Positions 30,329-42,075 of a stretch of DNA of 64,000 nt are shown here, piece after piece. Both the position numbers and the translations under genes were made by a program. The stretch lies in assembly GCA_033558025.1 (NCBI GenBank), contig JAUCEF010000004.1, positions 496,001 to 560,000 of the forward strand, read 5' to 3'. The notes under the pieces are model-generated. The model ran no database searches and had not been told where the DNA came from. It saw nothing but the letters and a program-made list of their open reading frames with translations. Every line of letters begins with the position of its first letter. Position 1 is the stretch's first letter. This DNA comes from Phytophthora sp. 'mugwort' (taxonomy: Eukaryota > Oomycota > Peronosporomycetes > Peronosporales > Peronosporaceae).

Positions 30329-33300
30329 CTAGTCGTACCAATAGTTAAGGGCAGTCTTTGTTTGACTGTATGTAATGATTGATTTAGTCTCTTTACTAAT
30401 GAGGACACCCTTGTTAGTTCCTCTGAGTGTTATACGATCGCAAACAACAAACCCGAAGTTCTAAGCGATAATAAATCATTGTTCTTGTTCTTTTGAATAC
30501 CCTTTGCGGACAACTTGAAATATTCGACTTTCTCATTAACAAGTCTTTCATCTTTCTTGACCCTGTGTTCTTCATCTGGGATATAGCAAAGTAATTATTT
30601 CTGGATAGCGCTACTATCGTATGACCTCGCCACTCTTCCTTGAATAGGCCAGGAGTGAATGTATCATAGATGGACACTTCCTTGTTATAGGCTCGTGGAA
30701 ACCATTCATACTTGTGTTGCTTGAAGCGATTTTGAAGCTCAGGCTTGATACACTCGCGGAAAGGATTATCCCAGCTGAAAGCGATATACGCTGAATCAGT
30801 GTCCATCTCCTGATATTGAACATCGCTGCGATTGAAGTAGAAATCGATGCAATCGTAGTAGAATTGGAGCAGTCGGGGCTTAGCAAGCTGATAGATGGCA
30901 ATCGATAGATGAATCGGATTCTTACTCTTGATGAGGCGCTGCTTCATGGTAATCTCACATGAACCATTTAGCTCCTCCAACGAATGAAACGTGAAATGTT
31001 CGATCTTTTTCTCAATAGTTGTCTCTTCAGACTCACATTTAATCATCTATGCTTGCTCATATCTATGCCGGAACGACCAAACGCAGAGTTGCCAACGAGC
31101 TTCATCATCATTCCAACCATTTTCTTGTTCTCATCTCCATTACCGTCGCGTCGTGCTTGAGATACCTCTACCATAAATGGCTTAAATGCTTTGTGAGCAC
31201 TCGCCTTGATGAAGATGTAGGCCTTAGTGATTTCCATCCCATTTGAGAGGTACCACTTAAGGAGTGGAGCATAGATAAGAATCTTTTCACCAGAGTAGCT
31301 ACCGATAACGTTGCGAGCGGGCTTCGCAGCGTTTTTACCGCGTGTCTGGTTGTACTCATACATATGTGAGCCAATGATCTTTTCATCAGTGCAATCAATT
31401 TCAATATTTTTGAAAATAGGAGTCATTCGCTAAAGGACTATTTCAAGTGGTCTGGACTTCGAATGTCGCATTAAAAAAAAACAAAGATCTTGTCATTGAC
31501 TATGTCACTAGTGATACCATTACATGATTCAATTGCAGTCAAACGGCCGCAGGCATATTACCCAGAGCCCAGAGATAGAGAGCATTAGCGTCATACCCAA
31601 TGACTTTTTCCACAAGCTTGTCGCCACGAATAAGAGTTTCATTGCGTTTGGCGTAACGGTTAAAAATAATCGACGGTCCGCCGGTAATATTGGCCTTCAT
31701 TCTACGGTAGATCTCTTTCTCCGCTAAATCAATTGAATATACTAAGTGATTCGAGTTGAAATCATAAAGTTTCTTTTTCCGAAATCCACCGATGGACATC
31801 GCTTACGAGCCACATTGCACACGATGCAGCTAATCATAATGTTGCCGTTAATATGACCTTTGGAGTTCTTAATTCTATCAGCTGACGTGATTACAGCAGT
31901 TAGGTGAATATGCTAATATGTTATTAATGAGTAGTTTAACTACGATTTTATTTTTAGGTGGTTGAGGACAATATAATAAAGCGCAAAGATACTTTTGCCT
32001 ATCTAATAATGTATTTAGATAACCGATCGTCATATCATATTCACGTTTGGCTTCAGCGTTTTGAGCATTGTACACCTTCATTCGTTTCTCATGAAATCCA
32101 AACCCTGGAGCAGCAGCTATTCTCGGTTGCTTTCTGAGGTTTCTATGCCATGTCTGATACATAACCTTTTCCGAAACACCAGGGAGCGAAACTCCATCAG
32201 TCAACATATCGAGATCAAAGCTTTTGAATAATTCTCGCTGAGATTGGATAGCTTTGATGAATGGCACAACATCCAGGTTGTTACACTAGATCAGCAGATC
32301 CTTGATACTCTCGATCTCAGTACTCCCAAACGATCTTGACGCGTGCATAGTCTTCATTAGTAGCGATTGTCCCGCGAAGTTCGCTATTGAAAGCCTTCTT
32401 AGGTGCGATTTTAGTCTCGTTGAGTACATCAAATGAAGTTATGTACTCATAAGGGAATATCCCCATAGCAAGGCCATAAGTGCATTTAATCTTGTCATCA
32501 CACTTGCACCAACCAAGGTAAGTAGTGAGATAACTTTCATCGATGTACCTTGAGGGACATAATTCATAATATAAAGCATCTTAAAGTCGTCGGTTGCGAT
32601 GCCCATATAACTGGGATTTCTGATAACGGATTTGATGTTGTCGGTCCCGATTACAGACAAGAAATATTCTTAATAAGATTGATGTCATAGCTTCCAGAAT
32701 TGAATCCAAGAACAGGTACCTGATCAAGGATACGTTTGATTTTATTGTATGATCCACTATCTCCAATATCAAAGTTTTTTATATTATTATGCGCATCGTG
32801 GAATGATCGGTACTCTCCTTCCTTGATTTCATCATCAGTAGATGAGACTGTAACCTTCTCCCTCTCATGCATTAAAATGCTTCTGAGTAAGATCTCATAC
32901 TTTAACACATTGTATCGCTGAATGATCTTAGCTAAGCTGTTAATACACTCGAACATATCATTTAGCAATGCACGCGGATCGTTATTAATGAATCATTCAA
33001 CACGATTAGTTAAGCTATCTGATATCGAAACGCTAACGGGGATGTGCTCATTTACATAGACAGTACTTTCTCCGTGGCTAATCTCTGTTGGCTTGAGGAT
33101 GGGTTCGAAATCATAGACAATAAAATGATCGAGGTAGTGATCCACATGCTTTAGCGAGTATCGTTGGAGCAACTTCTTAATCATATTCTCAGGGGAATTT
33201 AGATGCTTGGTAGTTTTGGGAACGACTCAATATTGACTTCATCGCGTCTGTTCTGATCATATCACGTCTGACACTGATACTTGTTCTGAAACATTTCCAT

Positions 33301-34179
33301 GTTCTTGATGTAGAGAGCATGATTCTCACACGATAGGATGTTGATTCGGTCATAGCTCTTCTCTGAGAAACGAATGGACTCAACATTTCCGGTTTCCACA
33401 TCCTTCATAAATACGTTGATACTGAGCTGGAAGCATTCCTCGAGCTCATCGAATTACAAAATGTCATTTGGCTTGAAGTTGCGAAAGAGACTTAGCGTTG
33501 TAGCTAATACCTTGTATGAACAATATCGCTTGAAAGTAGCCTTTACAAGGGTTGAATCTTGCGAGGATCTTTTACCGCGATTGGAATAAAAGCAATGCAA
33601 TGGAAAACGCATTTATTGTTGGTCTTCGGAAAGTTGATAACATGCTTGTTATTGAATATGACGTTAGGGAAAACAGCTCCGCTATCACCGAGAGCGTGGT
33701 TGCGAAAGTAGATGAATAGTTTGAACCCAATGATACCCAGGCGTTTGTATCCAGATGAGGGGTATGGAAGCTTGTTTGCTTACTCCATTGCTCTAATAGG
33801 AGTTATCACCTTTCGGATATCACCCTTAGTATTATCGCAATTGGAGAGTCGAAGACCATTGTGTTGCCGACATTTGGATTATAATAACGAACATCACTTT
33901 CATCGGCAATATTGATTAAGCTGTCTCCAAGCGCAATGTTTACCTTATGAGCTTTCCCCTGACTTTCGAGTACAAGTTCCAGCTTGTCATAAAACTTCCT
34001 GCTGGGATATTCTCATAGTCATGAGTCTCCATGTGGTTGCCTTTATAGAATCTCGGGTCAGCCTTATAATCGGGTGAAAGATGCTTGTTGAGATCTTCAA
34101 CTGATTTCTTGTACTGCTTGACAGTTAGTTTCTTATTTCTTGGATTAAATTTTATTTTATTTATTTCTGATGTCCACAT
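30329..34179 (-). pseudogene. Protein-primed family B DNA polymerase (Polinton pPolB)
   Basis: Replicates the linear viral genome from the inverted repeats. The start ATG 34179 (MWTSEINKIKFNPRNKK) overlaps the end of the zinc-ribbon gene. The exonuclease domain shows VYDFEPIL (ExoI, about 33112), VLGFNSGSYDINLIK (ExoII, about 32700-32680) and GIATDDFKMLYIMNYVPQGT (about 32600-32540). The polymerase domain shows IGYDANALYLWALG (motif A, about 31590), MMMKLVGNSAFGRS (motif B, about 31105-31075) and YQEMDTDSAYIAF (motif C, about 30805). The C-terminus runs to KSIITYSQTKTALNYWYD at 30329. The total of about 1280 codons suits a Polinton. At least eight frame breaks scatter the motifs across frames. 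Confidence 0.88.
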
Positions 34180-34366
34180 TTGGGACACCAATATCTACTT
34201 TTTTCTTCAGTCTTAAAGCAACAGCTTCTATCTGGAGTACACCAAGTCCTATTACATGAATCAAATACTTCTACATATACAATTTCCTTGACATGACGAA
34301 CACTACACCCACAAGCCCCTACCATGTTTTTAACGATGTCATACTCGGTCCGCTTCTGAAACCATG
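34161..34366 (-). pseudogene. Small cysteine-rich zinc-ribbon protein
   Basis: From about 34325 the frame gives MVGACGCSVRHVKEIVYVEV, then CNRTWCTPDRSCC, then YWCPKCGHQK and a stop at 34161. Nine cysteines in about 50 residues form CxC, CxxxxxC, CC and CxxC pairs, so one or two zinc sites are likely. A start at 34366 (MVSEADR) would add a few residues if one base is missing near 34336. The end overlaps the polymerase start by 19 bases, as in compact viral operons. It may be a small regulator; no family was recognised. The later insertion (34369-35608) separates it from its promoter. Confidence 0.55.
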
Positions 34367-35623
34367 GCGCAAGCAACAAGACAGTCCTCGCAGGTGAGTA
34401 GGCAACTACACACCTTATTGCGAGGACTGCCTGTGTCGGCACCCTTCGATGACAATGGCCCAAGCGATCACGAGGCGGAAGCCCGTCAGCGGGACTCCTT
34501 ACTCACGGACATGTTGAACCACGACAGGGAAGAGACGTCCGGAGCGTTGGAGCCCTTCACGACTGCAGATCCATGCGATCGCGGGGTGGAAACCCGTCAG
34601 CGGGGCTCCTTTCCCGCGGCCATATTAAACCGTAGCCGGGAAGAGATGCCTGTGGCCCGAAGGTAAGGCTACAAGCTCAAGGCTTCATCCTGATGTCTTA
34701 CAATCCGCCGCCGGCGTGCTCGGCCATTACTGGCTTCAGTCTCACTTTCACGCCCATACGCCAAGTTCCCGGCTCCATTTGCCGATCGCTTAGCGGGCGT
34801 TGCCTTATGGCTGCTGTACCCGAAAGAGGTGTGGATTTTTGAACCCAGGCGGGCCCCACGTTGGCGGACAGGCGGGTGAAGAACGCGACACGCTACAGAC
34901 GCTTATGCATGTTATGGCATGCACTCATCACGGACTACGCTTTGGATCGAGGTCTAGACAGCGCCACACTCCCGAGCCGCTCGTACTACCAGGCCTACAA
35001 ACTCATGAGACCACGACTGGGAGGCTTTGCCCCTCTAGCCACGACCCGCATCTCTCCTACTGAAGTGACCGGTCAAGCAGACTCAAGAACTACCGGGTCT
35101 AACCGTGCTTCCAGGCCTACAGCCCATGAGACGGCGCCCAGTAGCCCCCAAGACCACCAGTCCAGTCACAAAACCAGATATCCCAACCTTCGCGGCCAAA
35201 CTCCAACCATCGTCCGAAAGGTCAGGTCGGCCCGGGGATTGAACCCTGGCCGCTTCCGTCCGACACTGGATGCTTAACCAGCTGAGCTATCGAGCTCACT
35301 AGAAGTAGGTAGCTCACCACCACCTGGTTCATCGGGTTATACTTGGTTTTGTATAGACCCCATCGGAAAGGTCCTGCAAATGTCCAACTCGGCCCAGAGA
35401 CGTCTCGGGACGTCCACCAGTTTCCTCCTGGACATTAAAATGAATCTTTCAGGGTACCCACTTTCGAGAAAATAAAGACCTTTCTGGACACCAATTGGAT
35501 ATTCCGTACCCAATTTTTAGGTCCACATGACCCAAATCGATCTTAAATAGCAAGTAGGGTAGCTAAGTAGGTTGCTTACTAGCCTTGAAGTGTAATGTAT
35601 TTTTGTTTTTCTGAAACCATGGC
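34354..35623. mobile_element. Insertion of about 1.24 kb inside the Polinton, with 15-bp target duplication
   Basis: TTCTGAAACCATGGC occurs at 34354-34368 and again at 35609-35623. Removing one copy plus the DNA between restores a continuous upstream region of the zinc-ribbon gene. A perfect 15-bp duplication points to target-primed (LINE/SINE-type) insertion. Inside, a plus frame 34364-34666 has two imperfect repeats (EARQRDSLLTDMLNHDREE and ETRQRGSFPAAILNRSREE), another runs 34861-35277 (LCMLWHALITDYALDRGLDS), and a tRNA-like sequence lies on minus at 35226-35297. No RT is seen, so it was mobilised in trans or is a composite. No poly-A tail is evident. Confidence 0.65.
35226..35297 (-). other. 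tRNA-like sequence (SINE-type promoter)
   Basis: The minus strand has a good A box (TAGCTCAGCTGG, 35289-35278) and B box (GGTTCAATCCC, 35245-35235) at tRNA spacing. The first seven bases (GAGCTCG) do not pair with the bases after the T arm (GCCGACC), so the acceptor stem cannot form and a working tRNA is unlikely. It fits a tRNA-derived pol III promoter in the inserted element. Confidence 0.6.
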
Positions 35624-35716
35624 TGTTTCATCAACCACCTAGAGTAAACTCGATCTTTAAGCATTGCTTCGAGTGTGGAAACTTCGAGTTAAAACTGAAC
35701 TTATCCATTGTTATGG

Positions 35717-36018
35717 TCATTATACCTTTATATTTATATATCAAGATGGAACGTCTTTATATTTTTGATCCCGATATTTGGATAACTTCATATTGGCAAA
35801 ATTGTACCTTATATTCACACAATTTGCACCCTCACATATTTCGCTATCAGGACCTTTGGAGAACAAAAAATATGTCCCTTTGCATATTGGCTATCGACAG
35901 GGGCTGCCTAAATTATATAGGGTTTTATCCCTTTGCTAATTCATGGATTAAACATTGTTTTAGTACATCCAGATGGAATTATAAAAACAGCCCCGATTGT
36001 GTACAGTAAACACTACCA
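35717..36018 (-). repeat. Polinton right terminal inverted repeat
   Basis: Reverse complement of the left repeat at 19971-20255, with point changes and a few small indels; the copy is slightly longer because of about 20 extra bases near 35930-35955. The outer end TGGTAGT (minus strand) lies at 36018-36012. Confidence 0.9.
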
Positions 36019-36929
36019 GTGATGCTATTCTTTTCTTACGCGTTCAAGGTAACCTTGACTTTTATCTTATGCCGACAAGCCGATCAAAATAAATTGCCAG
36101 CATCAGGCGGTGCCTTACTTCCGCGTTAGCCATACCCGTGCGATTCGCGTTGCCCCAGCCCCCGCTTCCGTCCTTGTTGATCTGCCGAGTGACCGCGAAA
36201 AACGGAGAGTCATATACAAGAGCTCATGAGAAGGCACCGCTGAAGGAGTTTGTGCTGACAGTCGCCGATGGACCAGCTCCGCTTCCCAAGATCATTGAGA
36301 AGAAGCTGAAAGAGATGGTGCCGGGACATTAGAAACCAGACTTCGCTATCTACGTGAAGCCATCCAGTCACTCATAGCAGAAGGCGTATGTGCCGCTAGC
36401 TGAGAGCAGCGTCTCCGAGAGCAGTTAGAGCTGGTGTGGCACCGTGCTCAACTTCGCAAAGTTGTCCAAGCCAAGTTCGTACTCGAGCTTTTCGTATACA
36501 TACCAAAGGCTTCACGTCCGGCCACAACCTCCCTTCGGCGAGCTGCGGTACACGTGATGAAGAGCAGATACCTCGGGTACCAACGTTCCTACAGCAGGAT
36601 GGTTGTTGCCGTTCCAGCGACCCAGAATTACATGGTAATTGAGCAGGCGAGGCTCCCCAGACCCCTTCAAGGCAGCGCATTCCAGATACCGCAGAGCACC
36701 ACATTTCAGCAGGTGCAGCACATTGATAAGCAAGAATCGCGCCATGAACGACGAGATGGCATCCGCGCATCATCAATCTGAAGCATCATACCATATCATC
36801 CGTATGCAGATTAACGGGATTGTTATTCCGATACAAGTTCACGTCGGTGATTTTCTTGGTGTACAAGGGCTACCCCCCATAGTCTGTGTCCACGTTTAGG
36901 GGACCGATTTCGGTGGCCACACGAGACCC
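36019..36929. other. Degraded coding-like DNA right of the Polinton
   Basis: Plus-strand frames 36138-36332 (AHEKAPLKEFVLTVADGPAP ... IIEKKLKEMVPGH) and 36639-36899 (MNDEMASAHHQSEASYHIIR ... INGIVIPIQVHVGDFLGVQG) look coding but share no frame and match no family I know. They may be pieces of one broken gene. Confidence 0.35.
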
Positions 36930-37514
36930 TGCAGTTAACATTGAGGACACAGATCATTGCGAGCCAAGCACAAACGAAGAAACCTAGGAAATACCTGGTC
37001 GATCTGTATTTCAATTTTATTCGAATGATATCCACAGTGTACAGTTTCAGATCTACTGAGTCCTTCTGTCGTGTGCAGTAATATAGCGCAACCTTCATCA
37101 CAACGATGGCGTCCAGGTGAAACGCCATGCCAACATGAATCCACCTTTTCAAAGGTGGAATTGGCACCTCAATAGGATTCAAGTCGGGCGAATACGAAGG
37201 GAGAAACAGCGACAACGCACCGTTTTTTGTACTAACTCCTGGAGCTTTTCATTAATATATGTCTTTGCGTTATCCTTGACCACTATTGATCGAGGCAGAG
37301 GTCATGGGTTTAGGAATTAAGCAATTTTTGTCCTCAACACCTCGTGGAACGTAGCCGCGTGAAGCTGCCTCTGTAATACCCCACCCGAAAAATCCGTTGG
37401 CATATACGGCCACCAGAAGTGACACACGCTCTTCTCAAGTAAATGGGAGAACAGCGTGGGTCGGAGTATTTCGGGTAGACCAACCGTATTTTCGCAGCAC
37501 TGACTTAGAAACAC
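36930..37514 (-). mobile_element. Tc1/mariner-like transposase fragment
   Basis: The minus strand reads SIVVKDNAKTYINEKLQELV near 37280-37220 and, in another frame, LSLFLPSYSPDLNPIEVPIP at about 37212-37150. This is the second-Asp and final-Glu region of Tc1-like transposases (VxDNAxxH ... LPPYSPDLNPIE). The N-terminal half and the first Asp were not found. Frames change at least twice. Confidence 0.65.
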
Positions 37515-39254
37515 ACAATCATGTCAAGAATTAGTTTGAGTAGCAATACATGTACAATGATACAGGACTGGATCCCGGTTATCCACAAAAGGCGGTGTAA
37601 TTCTAAAACTAGATGTCCACCAAACGTTGTTGGAAAAGGGCTGTCCATAGTGTTCAGAGCGCATCAAGAACTTGCATAAGAAGCTGGGCCAGGGGCGCTA
37701 GCAACTCATGGAGATGGAGGAACGGAAATAATAAACACAGCAGCACCGCAGCCCAACCGGGAAGACCAAGAGCTCGAATCTGCACGGACTGGTCGAGTGG
37801 GTTGACTCGTATGTGTCGTCCTACTTATTTTTCTTCGTAAGAGCTACAAATTCGGCGACACATCAACGCGCAAGCTGGTAAGGTGCATGCAAGCAGCAGA
37901 ATGTTATAATATGAACTAGCGAAGCGTCCTAGTGCTACGTGGTGTTGGTGTTTCGCGAGGTGAAGGGCTATACGTTCTCCGCTGCTTGTGCGTGCGCGTG
38001 GACCGTGCTCGACTACTTAGTAGAGGATTTGATGTCGGAGTTCGTGGAGGCGTTGATGGCGGCAGACTGGTGGCATCGATCGAAGAAATCGGCAAAAGAC
38101 TGCGGTGCAGGGTCCGCCGGCCGGAGCTCGTGGCACTTCTACTGTAGCACGACCAACAACTTTAAGAGATCCATTCACTTGAAATTTGTATAATATACAA
38201 AAACTTAGTCACGAAAACTGCGGGAGTTTAGAAACGCTTAGCAAACCCGACTCTGAGTTCAGGTTGGCAAAGTTTCTGAGTTTAGACCCCTAAACGTTGA
38301 CAGCTCTACATATACTTCTTATCACAGATGGGGGGGGGCTAATGACTTTTCTTAGCTATAATATAAACCAAATGCGAAGCAAAACCATATCTGAAAATGT
38401 ATTTATTGTCATACCCACCCGGAACACCACGGCCGATCGCAGGTCCCAGATCCTCTGCTTAGAGACTCGTCCTAAACCTTGTCCAACTTGAGGAAACGAA
38501 ATCAAGGCAAAGACCGGAAGGTGTTCGAAAATTAGCAAGTAAAGCGAAGGACACCGAAAGCTCGACAAGCTCATAGTAATGGGTCTTCGCCCAACAACGG
38601 TGCTTAATGATGTCAATAAAATGGTGTAATCTCCACTGCTTCACATCGTGGAAATGGAGAGGAAGGCTCGCGCACTGAGCGAAATACGCCCAGAGCTTGA
38701 TGTTCACGGTAGACGGAGATTGAAAAAACGGAGGTACCCGTTGCGAGGCGTGGCTGACCCCGCTCCAATTTTGAATCTTTCGTGTAGTAGCCTGTCAGGC
38801 ATGCGACTCATTCGGATGGATCCGAGTCTAGAGTAGGAAAACTGTTGAAGCTCAATTAGTGGTCCGTCGCTATTCGAGTTAGTCGGATATTTAGTAGCCA
38901 AGAGAAGCCGCCTGAAAGCGTTAAGTACCGTGATGCTACATGCATTACATAATGAGAGTCGGTTGGTTTTTGAAGCGGTGATAAATCTCTTTTCTACTCC
39001 TGTACACTGGCCGTCTGAAACGTCGTTCAGCTGTTGTTTTTCTACCGAGGAAAGAATAGAGTGCAAATTTTTTTGCTAAACAATGCACAAGATAATGCGA
39101 TTGGCGATTGCACAGCAAAGCCTCCCTGCTGTGCTTCCATTATTGCGCTCATGAGCATGGAGTGTTTTATCTCGTAGCTTTTAGTATCTCGGGCCATTTC
39201 CCATTTGGAACACACAACCAAGAATTCACCTGCCGCGTAACCTACGATACAGCT
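37515..39254. other. Gene-poor stretch with unresolved open frames
   Basis: Plus frame 37939-38193 and minus frames 38356-39066 are open for 80-120 codons. The minus set (NIKLWAYFAQCASLPLHFHD, RLHHFIDIIKHRCW) looks like decayed coding sequence, but I do not recognise it. A poly-G run lies at 38330-38338. Confidence 0.35.
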
Positions 39255-40844
39255 ATGACGCCTTCTCTCCGAGGCTTCGTGGTCGCCTTAATCGCCATCC
39301 TGGCAGTTCACGTTCACATGAGTGCTGCACCGCAACCCACCAATTGGTCATCTCTGCGTTTCCACTTCACGCTCAAACGAAGTCCATGAAGATCAACGGA
39401 CAGTCCAACTTCTCCATGTACGCCACCCCGGTCCTGTCAGATAACTACGACAAAGTGCTCTACGACGTGTTCGCTTCGTTCACGGACGATGATAAAAAGT
39501 TATACAACTACACACTGATCAGAGGCGATGCGTACGCCTCAACCACTCCGTACTCGGTCAGTATTGTGAATAGTAGCGGTGGTACCCCATCTATGACCTG
39601 TATTGACTCAGAATCGGGGCCGCTTCCAGCCATAAACTCCATTGTTCGAGCAATTAACCAGGCTACGGCAGTGTCGAGAGTTTCAGGCAGTGAGAGTGAC
39701 GCTATCAAATGTTCCAGTAGTAACATGTTCCAAGTTACAGTCAATGGCATTGATTTCATCCTATGTGCGTCGGGTTCGTCCGGATTCACGATGCAAGGCA
39801 CAGACATGGACATTGACGTCGAGTTTTTGGAGAGTCTCATCGACATTCGAAGTCCTAGTACGGGGCTACAACTCAAATAAAAATGTTGTGTCCTCGAACT
39901 CCGATCGGCCAATCACTGCTGACTGGGTAGCCGACCTCGGGTAAATAAAGGAGCTTGAAGGATGCTTTCGACTTCTCCTTTCGAGAGAAATCGACCTGTT
40001 CGTGCAAATCGACACCTCGTCCGTGCATCTTCACCCACGGTCTTGTTGTGGCCACAGAGACGACATACAACGAAGACTTTATTTTCTACTGGGGCGATTC
40101 CATCATCGACCACACTCCTTGCTGCTCTTCGGTAAGATTCGCACATTTAGACACGGTAAATAATACGTGGACGAGTAATACCCTGCAGCAGAAAGTATGT
40201 GACCGATCTCTTGCTGTCAGCACTAGCAGCGCTGAGTCAGTTATTGCCGACACGATCATGGTCATACATTCGATGGGCAACTTGATGGTCGCTGGTGCTC
40301 TCGCGACGGGAAAATGCAAGTTAGATTCGAGTCGACGTGGGTTGGGCTGGCTGGACCGATGATTGGAAACATGGTCTCTGACTTTGTTCAAGACTCTTGT
40401 GCTGGTGAGAACAATATCATATGGGAAGAGATCGGAGATTTCACCGGAAGATGCCCGCCGAACACTGGTTTGAGGTCGCTGGGTTACGAAACGGGGAACT
40501 ACAGTACTTACCAAATCAATAGTGATTACGAAGACGCACACGAGGCTTACCGCACGACGTATCTGCACTCATGTGTGGCAGATCATACTCCGGCCTCCAC
40601 TTCAAGGACCAGCCAAAATTCTGGGCGCTAGGTCACACTATCCTCCATAACTCCAAGGAAAAAAACGGCATGGTGGAGTTTTTAAGAGCTGCGCGCACGA
40701 TTCCCTGAATCCAAGTTTGGCGACAACTATCGTGATCGTTTCTAAATAACCAAGCTGAACCATTATGATATGCAATTTCTCGCAGGTGACTCACTCCTGA
40801 ACGAGGAGAAGATGCCTGTCAAATGATTCGAGTGCCTCTTGTAG
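39255..40844 (+). pseudogene. Secreted alpha/beta-hydrolase-like family member, full-length but broken
   Basis: The start ATG 39255 opens a signal peptide (MTPSLRGFVVALIAILAVHV). The family block WSSLRFHFTLKRS is followed by a frameshift near 39383. The next frame holds KVLYDVFASFTDDDKKLYNY and GFTMQGTDMDIDVEFLESL, then stops at 39880. Later frames hold CKSTPRPCIFTHGL, MVIHSMGNLMVAG (nucleophile Ser) and GPMIGNMVSDFVQDSCAGEN. The last part has LNHYDMQFLAGDSLLNEEKM but TAA in place of Tyr near 40743 and TGA in place of Trp at 40824-40826. It ends at 40844. Every catalytic motif is still readable, so decay is fairly recent. It runs opposite to the intact copies. Confidence 0.85.
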
Positions 40845-42075
40845 CTACGGGCGACATTTGCTCATTTTTGACTATAATATATTCCAAGTCCTGTTGACAA
40901 GTCTTTTCGATGTGACATTAGTGTTTCATAAGGCGATACTTCCTCTGTCAGTCCCACTTACGGTTGCCAATTTCGAATTATTTAGAAATCGTCCGGCTTA
41001 TCGATTCACGGAACCGTATTGTTATGAAAAATATTTACCACTAACGACATCAACACCTCAATGTCAAGTGTATTTCAGAAGTACGTGTCATATATTGATG
41101 TTGTCGTAGAATAGTCCTTCTTCTCTGCTTGTTCCAGCATGCATTGTGCTTTTCACTCCTTTTGGATAAACGGACCGAAAATACTATCTGTAAATCTGAG
41201 TGGTAGGTGTTGCTTGTGAAAGAGTAGCCAGACATCGATCAGCTCGTTCTCGTAGACGAAACACCCAAAAATGGACGGTAAGTCAGGCAGTTGGAATATT
41301 TTTATTGAATCCTGGAGTGTATCACAAGTCAGGATAACACGGTCGAGATGATTGTCATGCATAATTTTGTCGCATCTGGCGAAAACCGGTAAGCCATGTA
41401 CCCTCTTGCTATGTATACTTGAGCATGTGCGACTTATGCTGGGAAATATGACTTTCGGTGTCCCGCATGATCAGTCATCCAAGTCGTTATTATTTTGGTA
41501 GTCCAAGTTGCCATTGTCACGAGCTAGGAAAGACTGCAGAACGAAGCAGTCCAACGAACGCGATCATTTCCCATCTACTTGACGTCTACCGACCATGACG
41601 AAAGCTATGAGAGTCCTGTTTACGCTCACGCACTGCGTGGCACGCAGTTAATCCGTTGAGGGTTGTCCCATACAGCAGCATACTGTAAACCCTTTTAACT
41701 AATAATTCCCGTAAATTAATTTTAGATTAAATATTAGAGAAGCCAGGGAATCTACTCAGCTGTGCTAACTGAGACCGGGGCGAACAAACAGCCTTTGGGG
41801 TGAAAATAAAACAAGATGGGATGCGAGCAAAACCAAAACGCCGGTTTGGGGCGTCAGCAAACATATTTGCGGGCACCAATAAAATCGATTTGCGTGATCG
41901 GGCGAAACGATGTGTAAACGTAAATTCACGGGTAAATGGATTCATCAAACCTGAGCATAGCTATCGCCAAACCCTGCCTTGCTGCCTTCCCATCGCACTA
42001 GCCCCTCGGGCATCCGACTCTTTCATGGACGGCGCATGGTATCCGTTTTAAGGGACCCTCAGGCGATACTTAACG
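40845..42075. other. Gene-free stretch
   Basis: No supported gene. Short frames (for example 41153-41362 minus and 41800-42051 plus) have no motifs. Confidence 0.4.

Larger units (their letters stand above)
19971..36018. mobile_element. Endogenous Polinton/Maverick-type virus
   Basis: The element has terminal inverted repeats and carries the hallmark Polinton gene set: protein-primed DNA polymerase B (34179-30329), retroviral-type integrase (30237-29124), packaging ATPase (25700-25001), adenain-like protease (22883-23272) and major capsid protein (22834-21138). It also has a fibre-like protein, a pVI-like protein and a GIY-YIG nuclease. Its total length of about 16 kb, including a 1.25-kb later insertion, fits Polintons (15-20 kb). 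Base use is visibly more AT-rich than the flanking elements. Polymerase plus integrase separates it from polinton-like viruses that lack one of them. Almost every gene is frameshifted, so the copy is a fossil. The outer end is placed at TGGTAGT, shared by both sides; no target duplication was found. Confidence 0.88.

Noticed and set aside
35226..35297. Functional tRNA gene
   Set aside because: A and B boxes are good, but the acceptor arms do not pair and it lies inside a retroposon-like insertion.
40858..41109. Plus ORF directly after the hydrolase pseudogene
   Set aside because: No motif, no signal peptide, not in frame with the family; probably chance.
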